From: Halobacteriales archaeon QH_7_66_36
Lineage (GTDB): Archaea; Halobacteriota; Halobacteria; Halobacteriales; Haloarculaceae
Direction: 5' to 3'
Length of the DNA stretch: 64,000 nucleotides
NCBI GenBank assembly: GCA_003021175.1
Contig: PXQV01000003.1
Span: 1-64,000 of the forward strand
This document shows, in pieces, positions 51,154 to 59,834 of this stretch. Below the pieces are notes generated by a model, which had not been told where the DNA came from, did not search any database, and was given only the letters and a program-made list of their open reading frames with translations. Made by a program: the position numbers and the translations under genes. Positions within the stretch are counted from its first letter, which is position 1, and every line of letters begins with the position of its first letter.

Positions 51154-52374
51154 GTGAGTTCGATCAAGGACTCCGTCCACGACCACATCACCGTCGAGGG
51201 GGTCGCCGAGGCGCTGCTCGACACGCCGGCGGTCCAGCGGCTCCGTCGCATCTCACAGCTCGGCACCGCGGAGCTCGTGTATCCGAGCGCGAACCACACC
51301 CGATTCGAACACTCGCTCGGGGTGTATCACCTCGCGAGCGAGGCGCTCTCCCACCTCGGCATCGAGGGGCGACAGGCCGAACGGGTCCGTGCGGCCGCGC
51401 TGCTGCACGACATCGGCCACACGCCCTTCTCACACAACACCGAGCAGGTGTTGGAGCGACACACCGGGAAGTCACACGACGACGTGCACGACCTCGTCCG
51501 CGGCGGCGAGGTGGAGCGTGTCCTCGTGGCCCACGACCTCGACCCGGATCAGGTCGCGGACCTCATCGCCGGCGAGGGGGAACTCGGGCAACTCGTCTCC
51601 GGCGAACTCGACGTGGACCGGATGGATTATCTGGTGCGTGACGCCCACCACACGGGCGTTCCGTACGGCACTATCGACCACGGGCGACTGATCCGCGAAC
51701 TGCGGTTCGTCGGCGGGAATCTGGTGCTCGCGGAGGGGAACGTCCAGACCGCCGAGTCGCTGCTCCTCGCCCGCGCACTCATGAATCCGACCGTCTACTC
51801 ACACCACGTCGCGCGCATCTCGAAGGCGATGCTCCGGCGCGCGACCGACGCGCTGGTCGGCGCGGCCGTGTCGCCCGCGGAGTTCCGCCGCTGGGACGAC
51901 CACGACCTGCTCGTCGCGCTCCGAAACGACGATACGACGGCCGAGTACGCCCGCCGACTCGACGACCGCGACCTGTTCAAGCGCGCTGTGTGGGCCGAAC
52001 ACACTGACGTCCCCGAATCGCTCATCGAGGCCGACCACGAGACGATCCGCGAGCACGAACGCGCCATCGCCGACCGGGCCGGCGTGGCGGAGAGCGAGGT
52101 CATCCTGGACGTGCCGCCCGAACCGTCGATGAAGGAGTCGAGCACGCGCGTCGTCGTCAACGGCGAGGTGCGGCGGCTCGCCTCGCAGTCGACGCTCGTG
52201 GACGCGCTCCGGACGGCCCAACACGAGCAGTGGCGACTCGGCGTCTACGCCCCCGACGGCGACGCGGACGCCGTCGGTACCGCCGCCGAGGACGAACTCG
52301 GCCTCGACTTGGACGCGCTCGTCGTCGACGTGCGGAAAGGCATCCACCAGACGCTCGACGAGTACGGGGCCTGA
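51154..52374 (+). CDS. HD-domain phosphohydrolase (SAMHD1-like)
   Basis: A 406-residue HD-superfamily protein. The start is taken as GTG 51154 (MSSIKDSVHDHITVEGVAEA). PAVQRLRRISQLGTAELVYP, HTRFEHSLGVYHLASEALSH and ALLHDIGHTPFSHNTEQVLE hold the metal-binding His and HD residues. The second half is alpha-helical with LVVDVRKGIHQTLDEYGA at the end. It belongs to the family of dNTPase/SAMHD1 relatives; substrate unknown. The next gene begins 2 bp after its stop. Confidence 0.9.
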   Translation: MSSIKDSVHDHITVEGVAEALLDTPAVQRLRRISQLGTAELVYPSANHTRFEHSLGVYHLASEALSHLGIEGRQAERVRAAALLHDIGHTPFSHNTEQVLERHTGKSHDDVHDLVRGGEVERVLVAHDLDPDQVADLIAGEGELGQLVSGELDVDRMDYLVRDAHHTGVPYGTIDHGRLIRELRFVGGNLVLAEGNVQTAESLLLARALMNPTVYSHHVARISKAMLRRATDALVGAAVSPAEFRRWDDHDLLVALRNDDTTAEYARRLDDRDLFKRAVWAEHTDVPESLIEADHETIREHERAIADRAGVAESEVILDVPPEPSMKESSTRVVVNGEVRRLASQSTLVDALRTAQHEQWRLGVYAPDGDADAVGTAAEDELGLDLDALVVDVRKGIHQTLDEYGA

Positions 52375-52376
52375 CC

Positions 52377-53396
52377 GTGCATCGGGAACTCGACGGGCTG
52401 GTGTTGCACGGCCCGGAGTTCGAACCGGTCGAAGGGCGCGTCGTCGTCGAGGACGGCGAGATAACGGCCGTGGAGGAGACGGCCACCGACAGCGACGACT
52501 GGATCCTCCCCGCGTTCGTCAACGCCCACACCCACATCGGCGACTCGATTGCCAAGGAGGCGGGTCGCGGACTCTCGCTCGACGAGTTGGTCGCCCCACC
52601 GGACGGATTGAAACACCGGCTGCTGCGGGAGACGCCCCGCTCGGAGATGGTCGCGGCGATGCGCGAGTCCATCGCGTACATGCGCGAGAGCGGGACGGCG
52701 TCGTTCGTCGAGTTCCGCGAGGGCGGCGTCGAAGGGGTCGAGCGCCTGCACGACGCGGCCGCCGACAGCCCGGTCGAGCCGGTCGTCCTCGGTCGGGAGA
52801 CGGTCGCCGCGATGGAAGCGGGCGACGGCTTCGGAGCAAGCGGGGCCCGCGACGGCAACTTCAGGACCGAACGGACCGCGACGCGAGCGGCCGGGAAACT
52901 GTTCGGCGTCCACGCGGGCGAGCGTGACGCGGCCGACGTGGACGGTGCGCTCGACCTCGACCCGGACTTCCTCGTCCACATGGTCCACACCCACGACTAC
53001 CACCTCGAACGGGTCGCAGACGGCGATATTCCCATCGTCTGCTGTCCGCGGTCGAATCTCGTCACGGACGTCGGCCTACCGGCGTTCGACCGACTTGCGG
53101 AGACGACGACGCTGGCCCTCGGCACCGACAACGTGATGTTGAACTCCCCGAGCATGTTCCGCGAGATGGCGGTCACGGCGAAACACGCCGACCTCGACGC
53201 GCCGGAAATACTCCGGATGGCGACGCGCAACGGCGCGGCCATCGCCGGCCGCGAGTACGGCCTCATCGAGGAAGGCCGACCGGCGAAACTTCAGGTGCTC
53301 GACGGCGGGAGTCACAACCTCGTCGGCGCGCGCGACCCGGTCCGGGCAGTCGTCCGACGCGGCGAGGTCGCGGACGTGCGCGAGGTCGTTCTGTGA
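52377..53396 (+). CDS. Amidohydrolase-family metalloenzyme
   Basis: A 339-residue TIM-barrel amidohydrolase related to cytosine deaminase/ATZ-TRZ enzymes. Metal ligands: ILPAFVNAHTHIGDSIAKEA (HTH), LFGVHAGERDAADV (His), HMVHTHDYHLERV and ALGTDNVMLNSPSMFREM (Asp). Beta-sandwich ends with KLQVLDGGSHNLVGARDPVR. Start GTG 52377 (MHRELDGLVLHGPEFEPVEG). Pairing with the upstream HD gene suggests nucleotide or purine-related metabolism, but that is inference. Confidence 0.9.
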   Translation: MHRELDGLVLHGPEFEPVEGRVVVEDGEITAVEETATDSDDWILPAFVNAHTHIGDSIAKEAGRGLSLDELVAPPDGLKHRLLRETPRSEMVAAMRESIAYMRESGTASFVEFREGGVEGVERLHDAAADSPVEPVVLGRETVAAMEAGDGFGASGARDGNFRTERTATRAAGKLFGVHAGERDAADVDGALDLDPDFLVHMVHTHDYHLERVADGDIPIVCCPRSNLVTDVGLPAFDRLAETTTLALGTDNVMLNSPSMFREMAVTAKHADLDAPEILRMATRNGAAIAGREYGLIEEGRPAKLQVLDGGSHNLVGARDPVRAVVRRGEVADVREVVL

Positions 53397-53445
53397 GGCC
53401 GGTCGACGGGCAACCGTTAAGCCGGGCCGCGTGCCTCACGTTCAC

Positions 53446-53886
53446 ATGTACGACCGGATACTCGTCCCGACGGACGGGTCGCCGGGGATGGAACGGGTGG
53501 TTTCACACGCGGCCGAACTGGCCGGCATACACGACGCGACGCTGGAGTTCGTCTACGTCGTCAACTCCGCATCCGTCGCCAACCTCCCGATGGAGTCCTC
53601 GTGGGAGGGGGTCGCCGAGATGCTCCGCGACGAGGGCGAGAACGCGCTGATCACGGCCGTCGAAGCAGCCGACGCCGAGCGCTCCGAACTCGACCTCGAA
53701 CGGACGATACTCGAAGGCAGTCCCGCGAGCGAGGTGGTCCGCTACGCCTCCCGGGAGGCCGTCGACCTCGTCTGCATGGGCACCCACGGCCGCGGCGGAA
53801 TCAACCGACTGTTACTCGGGAGCGTCGCGGAACGGGTCGTCCGCGCGAGCGAGGTGCCGGTCCTCACCGTGCGGGTCGGCGATTGA
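53446..53886 (+). CDS. Universal stress protein (UspA family)
   Basis: A 146-residue UspA-fold protein: MYDRILVPTDGSPGMERVVS and the ATP-binding motif GTHGRGGINRLLLGSVAERV, complete. ATG 53446 has a TTAAGCC box about 30 nt upstream. Convergent with birA. Confidence 0.95.
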   Translation: MYDRILVPTDGSPGMERVVSHAAELAGIHDATLEFVYVVNSASVANLPMESSWEGVAEMLRDEGENALITAVEAADAERSELDLERTILEGSPASEVVRYASREAVDLVCMGTHGRGGINRLLLGSVAERVVRASEVPVLTVRVGD

Positions 53887-53892
53887 ACGGCC

Positions 53893-54873
53893 TCAGCGCG
53901 GCCTGAGATGCTCGCAGTCGCCGGCGCTCACCCGGACCGTTTCCTCGCCGCTGTCGACGAGGAGTGCACCGGGAAACTCGATGTCGGTCGCGGTGCCCTC
54001 CACGGTGCCGCGCGGCGTCTCGACGCGCACCTCGCGGCCGAGCGTGAGCGCGCGGGCGCGCCACGCTGACAGCACGGCGTCGAGATCGGCCGTCAGCTCG
54101 ACGAACCGGTCGATGACTTGCGCGAGGAAGCCGCGCCGCGTCACCGGCGCGGCCTCGGCGGCGAGACTCGTCGCCCCGGCCGGGAGTGTCGCGGCGTCGA
54201 CGTTCGCGTTCACCCCGATGCCGACGACGACCCACGAGACGCGGTCGGCCTCGCCCTCCATCTCCGTCAGGATGCCAGCGAGTTTCGCCCCGTCGGTGGG
54301 TGGGTCACGGTCACCGGTGGTCGGGCCGTCGGTCGCCTCGTCCGTCGGCTCCGAGACGAGCACGTCGTTGGGCCACTTGATACCTGCATCGACGCCGACC
54401 GCTCGCGCGGCGTCTGCGACGGCCACCGCAGCGGCGAGCGTGTACGCGGGCGTCGCCGACGGCGGCACGTCCGGGCGGACGACCAGCGAGGCGTAGACGC
54501 CGCCTGGGGGCGAGGACCACTCGCGGTCCAGACGGCCTCGGCCGCCGGTCTGTCGCCCGGCGACGACGGCGAGCCGGTCGGCACCCTCGGTGGCGCGGTC
54601 ACGCGCCGTCGCGTTCGTCGACGCCAGTTCGTCGTGGAACGACACGTCGAACCCCGCGTCGAGTTCGTACTCGACTGCGGCCTCGCCGTACTCCGGGACG
54701 GACGCGAGCTCGTAGCCGTCGGCGGTGTCGGCGATGCCGAAGCCCCCGTCGCGGAGCGCCTCGACGTGATTCCACACGGCCGCCCGCGAGATGTCCAGCT
54801 CCTCGGCCAGCGCGGGTCCGGCGGTCGGTCCCGTCTCCAGCGCCGCGAGGACGCGACGACGCGTCTCCTGCAT
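53893..54873 (-). CDS. birA: Biotin--[acetyl-CoA-carboxylase] ligase with HTH repressor domain
   Basis: BirA-type ligase attaching biotin to carboxylase carriers. The 326-residue protein has an N-terminal winged helix (RRRVLAALETGPTAGPALAE, ISRAAVWNHVEALRDGGFGI), catalytic domain with VVAGRQTGGRGRLDREWSSP and GIKWPNDVLVSEPTDEATDG, and a C-terminal SH3-like domain (VRVETPRGTVEGTATDIEFP). Presence of the HTH suggests it may also regulate biotin genes. No biotin operon nearby. Confidence 0.92.
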   Translation of the reverse strand: MQETRRRVLAALETGPTAGPALAEELDISRAAVWNHVEALRDGGFGIADTADGYELASVPEYGEAAVEYELDAGFDVSFHDELASTNATARDRATEGADRLAVVAGRQTGGRGRLDREWSSPPGGVYASLVVRPDVPPSATPAYTLAAAVAVADAARAVGVDAGIKWPNDVLVSEPTDEATDGPTTGDRDPPTDGAKLAGILTEMEGEADRVSWVVVGIGVNANVDAATLPAGATSLAAEAAPVTRRGFLAQVIDRFVELTADLDAVLSAWRARALTLGREVRVETPRGTVEGTATDIEFPGALLVDSGEETVRVSAGDCEHLRPR

Positions 54874-54909
54874 ACCCCCGCTGGGACGCGGCGGCCCTTC
54901 AGCGTTCGC

Positions 54910-55086
54910 TCACTGCGCCGGCCGAACGAAGACGCCGCCGAAGACGGCCATCACGAGGCCGGCCGGGATGCCGGCCGCGACGCCTACCCGCGGGTAGCCG
55001 ATGGCGACACCCAGCAGCGCGGCGACGAGAAACGCGGCTGTGAAGAAGGTTCCCGCCCTGACCGCCCCCGAATCGAGAAACGACAC
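54910..55086 (-). CDS. Small two-helix membrane protein
   Basis: A 58-residue protein starting at GTG 55086, MSFLDSGAVRAGTFFTAAFL, with two hydrophobic helices (FFTAAFLVAALLGVAIGY and GVAAGIPAGLVMAVFGGVFV). The longer upstream reading frame overlaps rpl37e on the same strand and is not believable. Unknown function; start uncertain. Confidence 0.6.
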   Translation of the reverse strand: MSFLDSGAVRAGTFFTAAFLVAALLGVAIGYPRVGVAAGIPAGLVMAVFGGVFVRPAQ

Positions 55087-55172
55087 AGGCGAGTTACCGA
55101 GCGGCAACGACAAAGCGTCGGCGGTTCCGGAGGCGTCGCTATCGCGGGTGAGCGCGGGAGAAAACTGACCGA

Positions 55173-55349
55173 TCAGGCGTCGCCGGTCTTCGACTGCCAC
55201 TCGTAGTCGCGGCGCTTCGCCGACTTGCCGAATCCGCACGAAGAGCAGACCTTCTTCCGCGAGTGGTAGGACTTCTCGCCGCAGCGTCGACACTTGACGT
55301 GCGTCGTCTTGTTCTTCTTACCCTGCGTGGGGGTTCCGGCTCCGGTCAT
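55173..55349 (-). CDS. rpl37e: 50S ribosomal protein L37e
   Basis: A 58-residue basic zinc ribosomal protein: [40 protein letters not shown] with the CxxC ... CxxC zinc ribbon, then [18 protein letters not shown]. It overlaps the lsm stop (ATGA-type overlap at 55346-55349). The Lsm-L37e pair is a conserved archaeal gene order. Confidence 0.96.
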   Translation of the reverse strand: MTGAGTPTQGKKNKTTHVKCRRCGEKSYHSRKKVCSSCGFGKSAKRRDYEWQSKTGDA

Positions 55350-55528
55350 GGTTGGATCGAAACGACGTTATCGCCGCGGATAATCGTTGTGTTCTCCCCC
55401 TCCAGTACGAGGTTCATGTGCTGGTCGTAGCCGTCGAGCGTCCCCGTGACGGTGTTGCCGCCCTTCAGCGTCACCGTCACGTCCTCACCGAGGGTCGCTT
55501 CGAGCACGTCCAGCGGTCGGTCGGCCAT
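55346..55528 (-). CDS. lsm: Archaeal Sm-like RNA-binding protein (Lsm)
   Basis: A 60-residue Lsm protein: [40 protein letters not shown] with the Sm1 D-x-x-M-N signature, and [15 protein letters not shown] as Sm2 with R-G-(D/N). It forms a heptameric ring binding U-rich RNA. ATG 55528, co-transcribed with rpl37e. Confidence 0.96.
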   Translation of the reverse strand: MADRPLDVLEATLGEDVTVTLKGGNTVTGTLDGYDQHMNLVLEGENTTIIRGDNVVSIQP

Positions 55529-55588
55529 ACATACGTTCCACGGAGGCCCGATATTAAATACACCGAGACGGAGCCGGCGTTTCGCCGA

Positions 55589-56656
55589 TCAGATGTCGAC
55601 GGCGAACGGCGCGAACCCCTCCGCCCGGGCGGCGAAGGTGCCCATCAGCTCCCCGACCGCGTCGAGATCAGCGGTGTCGATCACCTCGACCGGCGTGTGC
55701 ATGTAGCGGTTCGGGATGGAGACGTTCAGCGCGGCGACGCCCGACCGCGCGGTGTAGAAACTCTCCGCGTCGGTGCCGGTGTCGCTTCCCGCCGCCGAGA
55801 GTTGGACAGCCACGTCCGCTTCGTCGGCGACGCGCCGAACGGCGTCGACGACCACGGGGTGATTCGCCGCCCCCCGGCCGACCACCGGTCCCTCGCCCAG
55901 TTCGATGCCGGAGCCCTCGTCGGGCGACCTCGGCGTGTCCGTCGCGTGGGTCACGTCCGCTGCGAGAACCACGTCCGGGTCGAGGTCGTAGCCGACCATC
56001 TCCGCGCCGTTGCGACCGATCTCTTCCTGTACGGTCGAGACGGCGAACACCGTGGTGTCGGCGTCGCGCTCGACAGCACGGCGGAACCCCTCGGCGGCCG
56101 TCCAGACGCCCGTTCGGTTGTCCATCCCGCGGGCCGCGACGAGCGACCCGTCGAGGTCGGTGACCGACGTGTCGAAAGTGATCGGGTCACCGATTTCGAC
56201 CCGCTCCGTCGCCGCCTCGGCGTCCTCAGCGCCGATGTCGACGTGCATCTCGTCGATGTCGCTCGCCCCGTCGTCACCGTCGCGGCCGCGCAGGTGGATC
56301 GCCGTCTGTCCGACGACCCCCGAGACGGGACCGTCGCGGCCGTGAACGGTGACGTACTGGCCTCGGGTGACCGTCTTGTCCGCGCCGCCGACCCGCGTGA
56401 GCTTCAGGAAGCCGTCCTCGGTCACGTCGCGAACCATCAGCCCGATCTCGTCGCCGTGGCCCGCCAGCACGACCGAGATGTCCACGTCTGGGTCGCCCTC
56501 ATGGACCGCGACCGCGTTGCCGTACGCGTCGGTTCGGACCTCGTCCGCGTGCGGTTCGACGTAGTCGACGAACACCCGCTGGCCGGCGGCTTCGAAGCCG
56601 CTCGGGGTGGCCGTCGCGAGCAGATTATCGAGGAAGTCGCGTCGCGTCTCGTCCAT
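55589..56656 (-). CDS. M42-family aminopeptidase (endoglucanase-like peptidase)
   Basis: A 355-residue dinuclear metallopeptidase of the TET family: MDETRRDFLDNLLATATPSG, VLAGHGDEIGLMVRDVTEDG, GMDNRTGVWTAAEGFRRAVE, the catalytic VQEEIGRNGAEMVG, DPDVVLAADVTHATDTP and NRYMHTPVEVIDTADLD, so all metal ligands are present. Start ATG 56656. Forms large dodecamers that trim peptides in the cytosol. Confidence 0.94.
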   Translation of the reverse strand: MDETRRDFLDNLLATATPSGFEAAGQRVFVDYVEPHADEVRTDAYGNAVAVHEGDPDVDISVVLAGHGDEIGLMVRDVTEDGFLKLTRVGGADKTVTRGQYVTVHGRDGPVSGVVGQTAIHLRGRDGDDGASDIDEMHVDIGAEDAEAATERVEIGDPITFDTSVTDLDGSLVAARGMDNRTGVWTAAEGFRRAVERDADTTVFAVSTVQEEIGRNGAEMVGYDLDPDVVLAADVTHATDTPRSPDEGSGIELGEGPVVGRGAANHPVVVDAVRRVADEADVAVQLSAAGSDTGTDAESFYTARSGVAALNVSIPNRYMHTPVEVIDTADLDAVGELMGTFAARAEGFAPFAVDI

Positions 56657-56788
56657 ACGCTTGTCTCGATCCGTCGCCGCATGAAGTCCCCGGTTGGCGG
56701 CGAACGGACGCCACACGCGGGAGCGTGACGGGCGTGCCCCCGCCCGTCGCCCCGAACGGATAAGAGAGGCCCGGGCGAGAACCCACCT

Positions 56789-56998
56789 ATGGTCGACGTG
56801 ACGCTCCTCGAACTCGACGTGGACGACGTACAGCTCTTGACCGGTGGCTCAAGTGACGACGCGGATTCGGACGCGGACGCCGACGAGCGCCCGGCGAGCG
56901 ACGAGACGGGCCCCTCGCGGGTCGCCGCCGCAGTCGGACTGCTGTTCCTCGTGCTCCTCGCGGCGCTCGTCAAGCGACGGATCGGCGACGAGGCGTAA
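56789..56998 (+). CDS. Small single-helix membrane protein with acidic domain
   Basis: A 69-residue protein: MVDVTLLELDVDDVQLLTGG, an Asp/Glu-rich stretch (SSDDADSDADADERPASDE) and one C-terminal helix (AAAVGLLFLVLLAALVKRRI). ATG 56789 has a TAAGAG box about 25 nt upstream. This looks like a haloarchaeal type II anchored small protein; function unknown. Confidence 0.7.
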   Translation: MVDVTLLELDVDDVQLLTGGSSDDADSDADADERPASDETGPSRVAAAVGLLFLVLLAALVKRRIGDEA

Positions 56999-57029
56999 TT
57001 GCTCCTCGACGCCCACCGCACGCTCCGGG

Positions 57030-57653
57030 TTACAACTCGGCGACGACGCCGCGGAGATACTCGATTTCGTCCTCGTTGACGCCGTGGCCCATCCCCTCGT
57101 AGATGCGTTCCTCCACGTCCGCGCCGAGCGAGTCGAAGACGTCCCGGGTCGCGTGAACGCGCTCTTCGGGGATGTGCGGGTCGACGTCAGAACAGCCGAG
57201 GAAGACGGGCGTCCCGTCGAGGCCACCGTCGTACTCGCCGAGCGTTTCGCCGATGAGGCCGCCCGACAGCACCCCGACGCCACCGTAGCGCGCGGGGTGG
57301 GTCGCCGCGTACTCGCTGGTGAGACAGGCCCCCTGTGAGAAGCCCACGAGGAGGATGTTCTCGCGCGGGATACCAGCCTCGACGAACCCCTCGACCAGTC
57401 GGTCGATGGCTGCCAATCCGTCCGTGCGGCCGGGTTCGTTCCGCTCGACGGGCGCGAGGAAGGAGCTCGGATACCACGTGTTGTTCGTCGCCTGCGGCGC
57501 GGCGTAGGCGATATCGTCGCGTTGCGCCGCCAACTCTCGGTGCATGGCGAGGATGGACCGTGCCGTCGCGCCGCGGCCGTGCGTCATCACGACGGCGGCG
57601 TTCGCGTCCTCGGGTGCCGCCCCGGCGCGAGCGGGGTCGTCCTCGTGGGTCAT
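57030..57653 (-). CDS. Phospholipase/carboxylesterase (MhqD-like alpha/beta hydrolase)
   Basis: A 207-residue alpha/beta hydrolase: NAAVVMTHGRGATARSILAM, then PQATNNTWYPSSFLAPVERN, LLVGFSQGACLTSEYAATHP with nucleophile Ser in GFSQG, FLGCSDVDPHIPEERV (Asp) and GMGHGVNEDE (His). Bacterial MhqD acts with MhqO dioxygenase in quinone and electrophile detoxification. It overlaps the next gene by 4 nt (ATGA), so the two are one operon. Confidence 0.9.
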   Translation of the reverse strand: MTHEDDPARAGAAPEDANAAVVMTHGRGATARSILAMHRELAAQRDDIAYAAPQATNNTWYPSSFLAPVERNEPGRTDGLAAIDRLVEGFVEAGIPRENILLVGFSQGACLTSEYAATHPARYGGVGVLSGGLIGETLGEYDGGLDGTPVFLGCSDVDPHIPEERVHATRDVFDSLGADVEERIYEGMGHGVNEDEIEYLRGVVAEL

Positions 57654-58609
57654 CGTGCCACCTCCGGCGCACCGAGTTCGGGCAGCGCCGCCTCGATACG
57701 CTCGCGGTCGTCTGCGAGCCACGGCGGCAGTTGCAGGCTGTCGCCGAGTTCGTTCGCGTCCTCGTCGGCCGTGAAGCCCGGTCCGTCGGTCGCGAACTCG
57801 AACAGTACGCCGCCCTGCTCGCGGAAGTAAATCGAGCGGAAATACTGTCGATCCTTCTGGGGCGTCACGCGGTAGCCGCGCTCGGAGAGCGCCTCGCGCC
57901 ACGCGGTCTGCGCCTCGTCGTCGAGAACCCGGAACGCGACGTGGTGGACCGTGCCGATGCCGGAGCGCCCCCGCTTGTCGACCGCGTGGAGGTCGACGAC
58001 CGTCGCCGCGTCGCCGTCGGCCTCGAACCGAGTGTACGCCCCGGAACTCGCGGTTTCCTCGTAGCCCATGACTTCGAGGAGATCGGCCGTGGCCGCCGTC
58101 TCGGTTAGCGCGAGCGTCACGCCGTGGAAGCCACGAACGGCGAACTCCGCGGGCACGTCGCTGTCGTCCCACGGTTCGATGCTCGTGTCCCGGTCCGTCG
58201 CGACCAGTTCGTAGCGGAGGCCGTCGGGATCGCGGAAGGGCAGCACACGCTCGGTCCGTGCCGTCGCGTCGAACCGCTCGGTCGGATCGTCGTAGTCCAC
58301 GCCGTGGGCGTCGAACCGCTCCGTCCAGTAGTCGAGGCTATCCGCCGGCACCTGAAACGCGGTCGTCTCGATCTGTCCTGCGCCGACCTTACCGGGGCGG
58401 CCGCTCTCGAACGGGAAGAACGTCAGCGCCGTGCCGGGATCGCCCGTCTCGTTGCCGTAGTAGAGGTGATACGTCGTCACGTCGTCGAAGTTGACCGTCC
58501 GCTTGACCAGTCGCAGGCCGAGCACGTCGGTGAAGAAGCGAACGTTCCGAATCGGATCGCTCGCCGTGCTGGTGACGTGATGCAGCCCCTGTATCGGTGC
58601 TTTCGTCAT
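57650..58609 (-). CDS. VOC ring-cleaving dioxygenase (MhqO-like)
   Basis: A 319-residue double-VOC protein with LHHVTSTASDPIRNVRFFTD, TTYHLYYGNETGDPGTALTF, and second domain GFHGVTLALTETAATADLLE, GTVHHVAFRVLDDEAQTAWR, YFREQGGVLFEFATDGPGF. Metal ligands His (LHHV), His (VHHV), Glu (LFEFA). Similar to Bacillus MhqO/MhqA, which open hydroquinone rings. First gene of a two-gene operon, divergent from the HxlR regulator. Confidence 0.9.
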   Translation of the reverse strand: MTKAPIQGLHHVTSTASDPIRNVRFFTDVLGLRLVKRTVNFDDVTTYHLYYGNETGDPGTALTFFPFESGRPGKVGAGQIETTAFQVPADSLDYWTERFDAHGVDYDDPTERFDATARTERVLPFRDPDGLRYELVATDRDTSIEPWDDSDVPAEFAVRGFHGVTLALTETAATADLLEVMGYEETASSGAYTRFEADGDAATVVDLHAVDKRGRSGIGTVHHVAFRVLDDEAQTAWREALSERGYRVTPQKDRQYFRSIYFREQGGVLFEFATDGPGFTADEDANELGDSLQLPPWLADDRERIEAALPELGAPEVAR

Positions 58610-58670
58610 GTTACCTAGTGAGGCACCGAAACTACTTATGGGCTCCCGGACCTACGTGATAGCAGGTAAC
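58610..58670. promoter_or_regulatory. Divergent promoter with inverted repeat, likely HxlR operator
   Basis: GTTACCT (58610-58616) and AGGTAAC (58664-58670) are perfect inverted copies at the two edges of the spacer between the dioxygenase and HxlR genes. The leftmost overlaps the start region of the dioxygenase gene; the other lies 4 nt before the HxlR ATG. ACTTATGG in the middle can serve as a TATA element. Expected site for autoregulation and repression. Confidence 0.6.
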
Positions 58671-58674
58671 AGCG

Positions 58675-59019
58675 ATGTCATCGGAACGCTACAGCGAGGA
58701 CGCGTGCGTCGTCATCGATTCGCTCGAACAGATCGGCTCGCAGTGGCGACTCATCGTCCTCCACGACCTACAGGAGGGCGAGAAGCGATTCAACGAGCTG
58801 AAACGCTCCACGGACGCCTCCTCGCGCACGCTCTCGCGCGTGCTCGACGACCTCGGCGACATGGGCTTCGTCGACCGCCGGCTGGAGGAGGAGTCGCCCG
58901 TCGCCACCTACTACTCGCTCACCGAGAAGGGCCGCTCGCTCGAACCGGTGTTCGACGCCATCGACGAGTGGGCCGAGACGTGGCTCGATCCCGAAGAGGA
59001 GACGCTCGTCGCGGACTAG
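58675..59019 (+). CDS. HxlR/DUF24-family redox-type transcriptional regulator
   Basis: A 114-residue winged helix: MSSERYSEDACVVIDSLEQI, GSQWRLIVLHDLQEGEKRFN, ELKRSTDASSRTLSRVLDDL and FVDRRLEEESPVATYYSLTE. The single N-terminal Cys11 sits where the redox-active Cys of Bacillus HypR and related DUF24 regulators lies. Divergently transcribed from the MhqO/MhqD-like pair, so probably their electrophile-sensing regulator. Its last four bases overlap the convergent methyltransferase gene. Confidence 0.9.
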   Translation: MSSERYSEDACVVIDSLEQIGSQWRLIVLHDLQEGEKRFNELKRSTDASSRTLSRVLDDLGDMGFVDRRLEEESPVATYYSLTEKGRSLEPVFDAIDEWAETWLDPEEETLVAD

Positions 59020-59777
59020 CGGCGCGCGAGGTTCGTCTCGACGGTCGCCCGCTGTACGAACGGTCCCGTCCCGAGTCGGTTCCGTAACTCCCATTCGAAT
59101 GCGTCGATGTCGTCGACCACTTCCGGTGTGCAGAACGACAGCGACAGCACGTAGCCGACGACCTCGACAGTGGACCACTCCCGCACGATATCGTAGCGAC
59201 GCGTCTCGACCGCCGAGAAAGGCGAGGCGCGAAGCACGTCCGCCCACGTCTCCTCGTACGCCATCGGGCCAGTCCGTTCGGGCAGGTCGTTGACGAACGA
59301 CCCCACCACCTCGTAGGCGGCGTCCTGCCAGTCGGCTGTGCCGCGAGTGAGCCACTCGTCGTCGCCGAACAGTACCACACCCCCACCGGACTCCGTCATC
59401 CCGTACAGTCGTGTTAACGTGTGCTCCCGGTCCATCCAGTGGAACGCCCGTCCGATAGTCGTTAATCGAAGTGATCCCAGATTCCGTTGCCCGATGTCCG
59501 CGTCGGACCCTTCGACGAACGTGACGTTCGCCACCTCCGTATCGGCGGCTCGCTCGCGGGCATGGTCGAGCATCGCCGGGTTCGGGTCCATCCCGACCAC
59601 GTCACCAGCGTGAGGACCGAAGGCCACCGCGAGGCGACCGGTCCCACAACCGAGGTCCAGCACCCGGCCAGTGCCGTCGAGCCCGAACAGCTCGACGACA
59701 TCCTGCACTGCAGCCTCGGGGTACGCTGGCCGGTAGTCGGCGTAGTACGGCTCGGTGCCCGCGAAGCGGTCGGCCAC
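59016..59777 (-). CDS. Class I SAM-dependent methyltransferase
   Basis: A 253-residue methyltransferase: RFAGTEPYYADYRPAYPEAA, RVLDLGCGTGRLAVAFGPHA (motif I), VVGMDPNPAMLDHARERAAD (motif II), and IGRAFHWMDREHTLTRLY. This is the group annotated as methyltransferase type 11/Trans-aconitate-like; substrate unknown. C-terminal VEVVGYVLSLSFCTPEVVDD. Start ATG 59777. Confidence 0.88.
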   Translation of the reverse strand: MADRFAGTEPYYADYRPAYPEAAVQDVVELFGLDGTGRVLDLGCGTGRLAVAFGPHAGDVVGMDPNPAMLDHARERAADTEVANVTFVEGSDADIGQRNLGSLRLTTIGRAFHWMDREHTLTRLYGMTESGGGVVLFGDDEWLTRGTADWQDAAYEVVGSFVNDLPERTGPMAYEETWADVLRASPFSAVETRRYDIVREWSTVEVVGYVLSLSFCTPEVVDDIDAFEWELRNRLGTGPFVQRATVETNLARR

Positions 59778-59834
59778 GGGCGAACAGACGGGCGTGCCGG
59801 TCGAAACGTTTCCGCTTTCCTTTTCTCTCGTTCG

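Noticed and set aside
54910-55293. A 127-residue membrane protein with a long N-terminus
   Set aside because: The upstream part coincides with rpl37e on the same strand in another frame; only the short C-terminal form from GTG 55086 is plausible.
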